Shown here: positions 14,315 to 19,883 of the stretch, one piece after another
How positions within the stretch are numbered: position 1 is the first letter of the stretch
How the letters are laid out: each line of letters opens with the position of its first letter
NCBI GenBank assembly: GCA_050250795.1
Contig: JBFWNZ010000028.1
Span: 1-19,883, forward strand
Reading direction: 5' to 3'
Origin: JBFWNZ01 sp050250795
Lineage (GTDB): Bacteria; Pseudomonadota; Alphaproteobacteria; UBA8366
DNA: 19,883 nucleotides
Made by a program: the position numbers and the translations under genes
The notes under the pieces: model-generated
Seen by the model: the letters and a program-made list of their open reading frames with translations, nothing else
Told to the model about the DNA's origin: nothing
Database searches by the model: none

Positions 14315-15589
14315 GTGCTGCAACCAGATGCGGTTCGGGCACAGATGCAGGCAGGCGGATTCTATCGTGCGTTCCTCCGGGCGGGACTCCCCTTCATCCT
14401 GCTGAGCGGCGGATACGTTCTTCTCGGCGACTGGCTCGTGGGCAGGCTTACGAGCAATCCCGATACCATCCTGAGTCTCGGCATCGCGAAGGGGCTGTTC
14501 TTCGTCGGCGCGGTGGCGTTGGCGCTGACCCTTGTCACGGCGCGTCTGATGGGGCGCGAGGTCGAGGACCGCCGCCGGTTGTCCGAGGAGATGGCGCGGA
14601 AGGGCGGCATCTTCGAGGCGTTGCCCGGACCGGCCTTCGCCTTCGACGACAAGGCGCGCCTCGTGGCGTGGAACCGGCAGGTCCTGACGGCCACCGGGTT
14701 GCCCGCCGAGGCCGTGGTCGGGCGCAGCGCCGAAGACTTCATCCATCCCGACGACCGCGAGTCGATCCGGACCAGCCTCCAACGAATCCTCAAGGGGGGC
14801 GAGACGCGGATGACGCCGGCCCGGCTTCTGATAGCGGACGGGACGGCGGTCCCCTATCTGTGGAGCGGAACGCCGCTGCGCGGCGAGGACGGCACGATCC
14901 TGGGCGCGGTCGGCTTCGGCCAGAATATCGGCAAGGAACCGCGTGCCGCCGAAGTCCTGCGCATCCATGCCGCGCAGACCGAGCAGCTGCTGTTCCAGAT
15001 CGTGGGTGCGATGACCCTGGCGATGGAGGCACGCGATGCCTATACCGCTGGCCATCAGGACAAGGTGGCGCAGCTGGCCGTGCGGATCGGCGAACGGCTG
15101 AACCTGACCGAAGACCGGCTGCATGCGCTGAACCTCGCGGCGCATGTGCACGATGTCGGCAAGCTGGCGGTGCCGACGGACATCCTGACCCTGCCGCGCC
15201 GCCTGACCGCCCCCGAGATGGCCATCGTGCAGACCCATGCCGACTGGGGCTATCGGATCATGCGGCAGGTCGAGTTTCCCTGGCCGCTGGCGGATATCGT
15301 GCACCAGCACCATGAACGTATGGATGGCAGCGGTTATCCGGAGGGCCTGGCGGGCGACGCGATCCTGCTGGAGGCGCGCATCCTGGCGGTCGCCGATGTC
15401 GCGGATTCGATGATGTCGCATCGGCCCTATCGCCCGGCGCTGGGCCAGTCGGCGACGGTGGACGAGCTGCGCCGCGGCGCCGGCAGCACCTACGATCCCG
15501 CCGTCGTGGAGGCCTGCCTCGCCGTGTTCGCGGACGGCTTCGTCTTTCATCCGCCGCTTCCCTCGGCGCTGACCGGCGCCGCGGCCTAA
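14315..15589 (+). CDS. Membrane PAS / HD-GYP cyclic di-GMP phosphodiesterase
   Basis: A 424-residue signalling protein. Two membrane segments (about 24-44 and 56-77) frame a short periplasmic loop. A PAS sensor follows (about 98-210: FEALPGPAFAFDDKARLVAWN, then EDFIHPDDRE). The HD-GYP domain (about 222-405) has HVHDVGK with His279-Asp280, HHERMDGSGYPEGL (332-345) with Gly-Tyr-Pro at 340-342, and ADVADSM. All are hallmarks of active HD-GYP enzymes that hydrolyse cyclic di-GMP, so it should lower that messenger in response to a PAS ligand. The start is GTG 14315 or ATG 14345 (11th codon); neither has a strong ribosome-binding site. TTAACCCT at 14254-14261 resembles an alphaproteobacterial CtrA half-site, and no clear sigma70 promoter is seen. 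Confidence 0.85.
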   Translation: MLQPDAVRAQMQAGGFYRAFLRAGLPFILLSGGYVLLGDWLVGRLTSNPDTILSLGIAKGLFFVGAVALALTLVTARLMGREVEDRRRLSEEMARKGGIFEALPGPAFAFDDKARLVAWNRQVLTATGLPAEAVVGRSAEDFIHPDDRESIRTSLQRILKGGETRMTPARLLIADGTAVPYLWSGTPLRGEDGTILGAVGFGQNIGKEPRAAEVLRIHAAQTEQLLFQIVGAMTLAMEARDAYTAGHQDKVAQLAVRIGERLNLTEDRLHALNLAAHVHDVGKLAVPTDILTLPRRLTAPEMAIVQTHADWGYRIMRQVEFPWPLADIVHQHHERMDGSGYPEGLAGDAILLEARILAVADVADSMMSHRPYRPALGQSATVDELRRGAGSTYDPAVVEACLAVFADGFVFHPPLPSALTGAAA

Positions 15590-15604
15590 GGCGGTCCTCG
15601 CCGC

Positions 15605-15632
15605 TTGGCGGCAGCCGCGGCGGCTCTATAGT
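15605..15632 (+). promoter_or_regulatory. Candidate promoter of the isomerase-rhodanese-hydrolase operon
   Basis: TTGGCG (15605-15610) and TATAGT (15627-15632, 5/6 of the -10 consensus) are 16 nt apart. Transcription would begin near 15639, giving a leader of about 30 nt that contains the GGGAGG ribosome-binding site. The -35 match is weak (3/6). Confidence 0.4.
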
Positions 15633-15669
15633 GTTGGCAACCAGAACGCCCGCGCCAGGGAGGCCGACC

Positions 15670-16452
15670 ATGCCGCGCTTCAACGCCAACATCGTCACCA
15701 TGTTCAAGGAGCACGACATGCTCGACCGCTTCGCCGCCGCGGCGGATTGCGGGTTCAAGGGCGTGGAGCTGCTGTTCCCCTACGACTGGCCGATGGACGA
15801 GCTGCGCCGGCGCATGGAGGCGGCGGGGCAGGAGATGGTGCTGATCAACACCCCGCCCGGCGACTATGCCAATGGCGAGCGCGGCTTCGCCGGCATCCCC
15901 GGCGCCGAGGACCGGTTCCGCGAGGACTTCAAGCGCGCGCTGGAATACGCGGTCGCGCTGGGCAGCCCGCGCATCCATGTGATGGCCGGCCGCATCCCCG
16001 CCGACGCCACCGCCGAGCGCTGCGAGGCGGTGTTCGTCGAGAACCTGAAGGCCGCGGCCGACCTCGCCGGGCCGGAGGGCGTGACGCTGTGCCTGGAATC
16101 GCTGAACAGCCGCGACGTGCCGGGCTATCTCGTCCTCTCGCCGGCCACGGTGCGCCGGGCGATCGACAAGGTCGGCCGGCCCAATGTGGCGTTCCAGTAC
16201 GACGCCTATCACCTGCAGATCATGCAGGGCGACCTGGCGGAGACCTTCCGCCGCTATCGCGACATCGTCGGCCATGTCCAGGTCTCCAGCCTGCCCGGCC
16301 GGCACGAGCCGGACGGCGGCGAGATCAACTATCCCTACCTGTTCGCCTTCCTGGACGCCGAGGGCTGGGACGGCTGGGTCGGCTGCGAGTATGCTCCGCG
16401 CGCCGGCACCAAGGAGGGGCTCGCCTGGGCGGCCGCCTGGGGCATCGGCTGA
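15670..16452 (+). CDS. Hydroxypyruvate isomerase family TIM-barrel protein
   Basis: A 260-residue cytosolic protein that closely resembles Escherichia coli Hyi in length and layout. The opening MPRFNANIVTMFKEHDMLDRF, GFKGVELLFPYDW (28-40), GDYANGERGFAGIPG (64-78) and GEINYPYLF (217-225) all match. The two probable catalytic metal-binding glutamates are Glu143 (LCLESLN) and Glu240 (VGCEY). Members isomerise hydroxypyruvate and tartronate semialdehyde, or 2-oxo-tetronates (OtnI). The neighbours here are not glyoxylate or tetronate genes, so the substrate may differ. GGGAGG (15658-15663) 6 nt before the ATG fixes the start. It is the first gene of a three-gene operon, 33 nt before the rhodanese gene. 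Confidence 0.8.
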   Translation: MPRFNANIVTMFKEHDMLDRFAAAADCGFKGVELLFPYDWPMDELRRRMEAAGQEMVLINTPPGDYANGERGFAGIPGAEDRFREDFKRALEYAVALGSPRIHVMAGRIPADATAERCEAVFVENLKAAADLAGPEGVTLCLESLNSRDVPGYLVLSPATVRRAIDKVGRPNVAFQYDAYHLQIMQGDLAETFRRYRDIVGHVQVSSLPGRHEPDGGEINYPYLFAFLDAEGWDGWVGCEYAPRAGTKEGLAWAAAWGIG

Positions 16453-16485
16453 CGCGACGCACCGGCAGGGGGAGGGAGGGGTGAC

Positions 16486-18102
16486 ATGAGCAAGGGCGTG
16501 ACGCGCATCGACGCGCGGACCCTGAAGGCACAGCTTCGCGACGGCGGCGAGATCGCGTTGCTGGACGCGCGCGAGGAGCGCACATTCGCCGACCGGCACA
16601 TGCTGCTGGCGGTCTGCGTGCCGCTGAGCCGCATGGAGCTGATGGCGGGCGACCTGGTGCCGCGCCGCGACACCCGCGTCGTCTGGTGCGACGACGGCGA
16701 CGGGCTGGCGGCGCCGGCGGCCGAGCGCATGGCGGCGCTGGGCTATAGCCGGGTGGCGCTGCTGGAGGGCGGGCTGAAGGCGTGGGAGGCGGCGGGCTAT
16801 CGCGTCTATAGCGGTATCCACGTCCCGAGCAAGGCCTTCGCCGAGGTGGTCGAGCACGAGGCCGGCACGCCCTGGGTCTCGGCGGAGGAACTGAAGGCGC
16901 TGATCGACGCCAAGGCCGACATCGCCATCTACGACAGCCGCTCCTTCGAGGAATACAACAACAACAGCATCCCCGGCGCGATCAGCGTGCCCGGCGCGGA
17001 GCTGGTCTATCGCTTCACCGACCTGACGCCCTCGCCCGATACCACGGTGATCGTCAATTGCGGCGGCCGCACGCGCAGCATCATCGGCGCGCAGTCGCTG
17101 ATCAACGCCGGTTTCAAGAATCGCATCGTCTCGCTCAAGGACGGCACCATGGCCTGGCACCTCGCCGGATTCGGCGTGGTGAACGGCGCCGACCGGCGCC
17201 CGCCGCCGGTCTCGGACAAGGGGCTCCAGGCGGCCTTCGACGGCGCGAAGGCGGTGGCGCGGCTGTGCGAGGTGACGCGCATCGGGCTCGACGGCCTTGC
17301 CGCATGGCGGGCCGAGGCGGGCACGCGCACCCTCTATGTCTTCGACGTGCGCACGCCCGAGGAATACGCCGCCGGCCACCTGCCGGGCGTGCTGTCGGCG
17401 CCGGGCGGCCAGCTGATCCAGGAGACCGACTATCACATGGCGGTGCTGGGCGGCCGGGTCGTGCTGGTGGACGATGGCGGGGTGCGCGCGACCATGACCG
17501 CCTCCTGGCTGACCCAGATGGGCTGGCCCGAGGTGGCGGTGCTGGCGATGGACGACATTCCCGCGGCCGACCGGCCGGCGCTGGAGAAGGGGCCGCATGT
17601 GCCGCGCGCGCTGGGCTTCGACCCGGCTTCGGTCGCGACCGTCGGCGTGGACGCGCTGCGCGAGGGCCTCGCGGCGGGGCGGATGCTGGTCGTGGATTTC
17701 GCCGACAGCAAGCGCTATCGCGGCGGCCACATCCCCGGCGCGCATTTCGCGACCCGCGCCCGGCTTGCCCAGGTGCTGCCGACGCTGCCCAAGGCCGCGG
17801 CGCTGGTCTTTACCTCGCCCGACGGGGCGCTGGCCGGGCTGGCCGCGCGCGACGCCGCATCCTTCGCGCCGGTCCCGGTGCAGGTGCTGGCGGGCGGCAC
17901 GGCCGCCTGGACCGCCGCCGGCCACGCGCTGGAGACGGGTGCCACGCACATGGCCGATCTGGACGACGATGTCTGGCTGCCGGCGCGCGAGCTGGGGATG
18001 AACCGCGAGGCGGCGATGCGCCAGTACCTCGCCTGGGAGATCGACCTCGCCAACCAGATGGCGACCGATGACGACCGCCATTTCCGGGTGAGGGTGCCAT
18101 AG
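16486..18102 (+). CDS. Four-domain rhodanese-like sulfurtransferase
   Basis: A 538-residue cytosolic protein built of four consecutive rhodanese domains. Domain 1 (about 8-115) has Cys68 (VVWCDDGD) at the active-site position. Domain 2 (about 128-232) has Cys192 in NCGGRTRS, a normal catalytic loop. Domain 3 (about 262-358) has the entry FDVRTPEEYAAGHLPG, but Asp329 replaces the cysteine. Domain 4 (about 385-485) has HIPGAHF, with Ser444 at that place. A charged tail of about 50 residues follows (LGMNREAAMRQYLAWEIDLANQ). Two domains may thus carry persulfide and two be structural or substrate-binding. Long multi-rhodanese proteins are known in proteobacteria, without a settled function. A GGAGGGAGGGG purine run precedes the ATG. 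It lies between the isomerase-like and MBL-fold genes. Confidence 0.85.
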   Translation: MSKGVTRIDARTLKAQLRDGGEIALLDAREERTFADRHMLLAVCVPLSRMELMAGDLVPRRDTRVVWCDDGDGLAAPAAERMAALGYSRVALLEGGLKAWEAAGYRVYSGIHVPSKAFAEVVEHEAGTPWVSAEELKALIDAKADIAIYDSRSFEEYNNNSIPGAISVPGAELVYRFTDLTPSPDTTVIVNCGGRTRSIIGAQSLINAGFKNRIVSLKDGTMAWHLAGFGVVNGADRRPPPVSDKGLQAAFDGAKAVARLCEVTRIGLDGLAAWRAEAGTRTLYVFDVRTPEEYAAGHLPGVLSAPGGQLIQETDYHMAVLGGRVVLVDDGGVRATMTASWLTQMGWPEVAVLAMDDIPAADRPALEKGPHVPRALGFDPASVATVGVDALREGLAAGRMLVVDFADSKRYRGGHIPGAHFATRARLAQVLPTLPKAAALVFTSPDGALAGLAARDAASFAPVPVQVLAGGTAAWTAAGHALETGATHMADLDDDVWLPARELGMNREAAMRQYLAWEIDLANQMATDDDRHFRVRVP

Positions 18103-18141
18103 CCCCATCCGCGTTTCTGCCACCGACCGGAGACGCATGCC

Positions 18142-19158
18142 ATGACCGCCAGCCTGAACGCCCACACCCCCTTCGCCGCGCCCGTGGTGGACAGCCTCGC
18201 CGTGCGCGTGGTGGTGGATTCCAGCTATGAACGCTTCCTGCCGCCGGCCGACCATAAGGCGGTGCGGGTGGAGCATCTGCGCCGCGCGCCGGGGCGGCAG
18301 ATGACGACCTTGGCCTGCGAATGGGGCCTGTCGCTGCATCTCGAATCCGCCATCGCGGGGACCAAGGCGCAGTATCTGCTGGATTTCGGCTATACGCCCG
18401 AGGTGCTGAACCGCAATGTCGACATCCTCGACATCGACCCCGCGCGCATCCACGGCCTGATCCTCAGCCACGGTCATCGCGACCATTTCGGCGGCCTCAA
18501 CGGCTTCGTCGCCAGCCATCGCGGCCGGATGCGCGACGACCTGGCGCTCTATGTCGGGGCCGAGGACGTGTTCCGCGAGAAATGGATCAAGGAGAAGGGC
18601 GCGGAGGTGGAGACCTGGGGCCTGCTCGACCGGGCCGAGGTGGTGGCCCAGCGTGTGGCGCCGGTCTGCTGCGGCGGGGCGCATGCGCTCGACGGCCCCT
18701 TCACCACCGGCTACATCCCGCGCACTACCTTCGAGACGATCAGCGGCGGCACGCTCATCGACGAGATCCCGCCCGAGGACCATTTCACGCCCGAGGAGCG
18801 GCTGGGCCGGCTGTCCAAGGACCAGCACCCGGAGGAGCACGCCACCTGCTACATCGTGAAGGGGCGGGGCCTCGTCGTGATCTCGTCCTGCGGCCATGTT
18901 GGGCTGATCAACAGCATCCAGGCGGCGATGGCCGTGTCGGGGGTGGACAGGCTGCATGCCGTGCTGGGCGGCTTTCATCTCGGCCCCGCGCCGCTCGACT
19001 ATATCGACCGCACGGTGACGGAGCTGCAACGCCTCAACCCCGACGTGGTGGTGCCGATGCATTGCAGCGGCGCCAACTTCATCGACGCCATGCGCCGCCG
19101 CATGCCCGACCGGCTGGTGACCTCCAATGTCGGCAGCCGCTTCACCTTCGGCCTGTAG
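18142..19158 (+). CDS. Metallo-beta-lactamase-fold hydrolase
   Basis: A 338-residue protein with the metal site of the superfamily: HGHRDH (His110, His112, Asp114, His115), then His252 in SSCGHVGLIN, His279 in LGGFHLG, and His307 in VPMHCSG. The CGH and GGFH motifs place it with the dihydropterin-linked MBL group often annotated as 7,8-dihydropterin-6-methyl-4-(beta-D-ribofuranosyl)aminobenzene-5'-phosphate synthase-like. That name is uncertain in bacteria. There is no signal peptide, so it acts in the cytosol. It follows the rhodanese gene by 39 nt, with GGAG at 18129-18132 before the ATG. Pairing of MBL and rhodanese proteins recalls persulfide dioxygenases, but the ETHE1-type sequence is not evident. 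Substrate unknown. Confidence 0.82.
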   Translation: MTASLNAHTPFAAPVVDSLAVRVVVDSSYERFLPPADHKAVRVEHLRRAPGRQMTTLACEWGLSLHLESAIAGTKAQYLLDFGYTPEVLNRNVDILDIDPARIHGLILSHGHRDHFGGLNGFVASHRGRMRDDLALYVGAEDVFREKWIKEKGAEVETWGLLDRAEVVAQRVAPVCCGGAHALDGPFTTGYIPRTTFETISGGTLIDEIPPEDHFTPEERLGRLSKDQHPEEHATCYIVKGRGLVVISSCGHVGLINSIQAAMAVSGVDRLHAVLGGFHLGPAPLDYIDRTVTELQRLNPDVVVPMHCSGANFIDAMRRRMPDRLVTSNVGSRFTFGL

Positions 19159-19209
19159 CGGCAGGGCGGGGCCGCCGGGGCGCGAACCGCGCAAAAGGCC
19201 GCAAATGTA

Positions 19210-19236
19210 AACAGGGGCGCCGCCCGCTCCCCTGTT
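19210..19236 (+). terminator. Hairpin after the MBL-fold gene (part of module X)
   Basis: AACAGGGG (19210-19217) pairs perfectly with CCCCTGTT (19229-19236), with an 11-nt loop, 51 nt after the stop of the operon. Only a weak pyrimidine tail follows (CCTCTCGTCCTTCT). The second and third module copies each carry a change in the stem. It may end the operon transcript, but it may simply be part of the repeat. Confidence 0.4.
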
Positions 19237-19263
19237 CCTCTCGTCCTTCTGCCTCCAAACGCC

Positions 19264-19365
19264 GTCATGCGCGGGCTTGACCCGCGCATCTCCCGGCGGG
19301 TCGGGCGCATAGCCGACGCCGCCGTGCCGCTTGAGCGCGATGCGCGGGTCAAGCCCGCGCATGAC
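19264..19365. repeat. Perfect 27-bp inverted repeat (MRGLDPRI-type REP)
   Basis: Arms at 19264-19290 and 19339-19365 are exact reverse complements, separated by 48 nt. Each arm holds GCGCGGGCTTGACCCGCGC or its complement. Translated, the arms give MRGLDPRI and RVKPAHDG, strings well known from dispersed palindromic repeats of alphaproteobacteria that are often mis-annotated as genes. It could form a large cruciform or RNA stem. It fills the X-Y slot of the first cassette. Confidence 0.85.
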
Positions 19366-19515
19366 GGAGAGGGTGGGGGCGGGGCGGGACGATGCGCGGA
19401 TGTCATCATTCGTCAGCATTGCGCTGTCCCGGGATGGGCGCGGCGCGCCCGACCGCTGCCGCGCGGCCCGCGAAAGGCCGCAAATGTAAACAGGGGCGCC
19501 GTCCGCTCCCCGGTT

Positions 19516-19600
19516 CCTCATCCTGAGCCCGACGAAGGATGAGCCGCGCGCTGCCGGGGCCGCGTCTTTCCCCCCATCCTTCGTCACGCTCAGGATGAGG
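19516..19600. repeat. 26-bp inverted repeat, CATCCTGAG type, copy 1
   Basis: Arms at 19516-19541 and 19575-19600 pair at 24 of 26 positions. The mismatches lie at GCCCGA against TCACGC. The arms contain TCATCCTGAGC and GACGAAGGATG, another widespread palindromic repeat of alphaproteobacteria. It fills the X-Y slot of the second cassette. Confidence 0.8.
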
Positions 19601-19749
19601 GTGTGCCACTGGGGCCGCCGCAGCGCGCGGATGTCATGATTTGTCAGCATCGTGCCGTTTCGATGTGGGGCGCGGCGCGCCCGACCGCTGCCGCGCGGCA
19701 TGCGGGAAAGGCCGCAAATGTAAACGGGGGCGCCGTCCGCTCCCCTGTT

Positions 19750-19834
19750 CCTCATCCTGAGCCCGACGAAGGATGAGCCGCGCGCTGCCGGTGCCGCGCC
19801 TTTCCCCGCATCCTTCGTCACGCTCAGGATGAGG
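19750..19834. repeat. 26-bp inverted repeat, CATCCTGAG type, copy 2
   Basis: Arms at 19750-19775 and 19809-19834 have the same sequences, the same two mismatches and the same 33-nt spacer length as copy 1, 234 bp upstream. This supports a recent tandem duplication of the whole cassette rather than independent insertion. Confidence 0.8.
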
Positions 19835-19883
19835 GTGTGCCACTGGGACCGCCGCAGCGAGCGGATGTCTGCATTTGTCAGCA

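Larger units (their letters stand above)
19194..19883. repeat. Modular non-coding repeat array, open at the window end
   Basis: No gene is seen in 19159-19883. Two conserved modules alternate. Module X (47 bp, from AAAGGCCGCAAATGTAAAC to CCTC) is at 19194-19240, 19473-19519 and 19707-19753. Module Y (about 24 bp, GCGGATGTC...TTGTCAGCA-like) is at 19396-19419, 19627-19650 and 19861-19883, the last cut by the window end. Between X and Y sits a long inverted repeat, different in the first cassette. Between Y and the next X lies a nearly identical GC linker containing GGCGCGCC. The period of the last two cassettes is 231-234 bp. Confidence 0.85.

Noticed and set aside
19267..19542. A 91-residue plus-strand frame starting MRGLDPRISRR
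   Set aside because: It is the translation of the palindromic repeat, a well-known annotation artefact, and has no ribosome-binding site.
15586..19821. A 1411-residue open frame on the minus strand
   Set aside because: It is antisense to three well-supported genes and to the repeat array. Its sequence is low-complexity (His/Arg/Gly/Ala-rich) with no domain, as expected from high GC at third codon positions. The repeated APVYICGL strings come from module X.
19194..19883. CRISPR array
   Set aside because: The repeat units are 24-47 bp modules spaced over 230-280 bp, and the intervening linkers and palindromes are themselves repeated. There are no unique short spacers and no cas genes.

Overview
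The window is GC-rich, with GC-biased third codon positions that leave very long antisense open frames. It carries genes typical of an alphaproteobacterium: a folate-binding YgfZ protein, a dihydroorotase of the QVHFREPG type, a four-domain rhodanese, and repeats whose translation gives the familiar MRGLDPRI / RVKPAHDG strings. Rhodospirillales is my best guess, from gene content only.

Region 1 (1 to about 5620) is a phage-derived island. It holds a 59-residue hypothetical, a secreted repeat protein on the minus strand, and a tight plus-strand operon. The operon encodes a MerR-like HTH protein, a 59-residue protein, a 647-residue prohead protease/major capsid fusion and a 512-residue Mu-like tail tape measure protein. 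A secreted four-cysteine protein, paired hairpins and a T-rich terminator close the island next to the 3' end of tRNA-Val(GAC). No terminase, portal, integrase, tail tube, baseplate or lysis gene is visible, yet both large phage genes look full length. The capsid fusion contains a plausible internal ribosome-binding site and start that would give a protease-free scaffold-capsid protein, as in the nested Mu genes I and Z.

Region 2 (5622-7273) holds the tRNA with a candidate promoter, a GNAT N-acetyltransferase and an exported SLT-type lytic transglycosylase.

Region 3 (13202 down to 7278, minus strand) is a five-gene operon with 4, 4 and 1 nt overlaps and a 12 nt gap: GT9 heptosyltransferase-like, GT2, GT4, asparagine synthase and dihydroorotase. 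The first three genes point to lipopolysaccharide core or another surface glycan, and the amidotransferase probably amidates a sugar or similar acceptor.

Region 4 (13311-19158, plus strand) holds ygfZ, a membrane PAS/HD-GYP protein likely to degrade cyclic di-GMP, and a three-gene operon with its own candidate promoter: a hydroxypyruvate isomerase-like TIM barrel, a four-domain rhodanese and a metallo-beta-lactamase-fold hydrolase.

Region 5 (19159-19883) is non-coding. It is a repeat array in which two conserved modules flank interchangeable long inverted repeats, and it runs off the end of the window.
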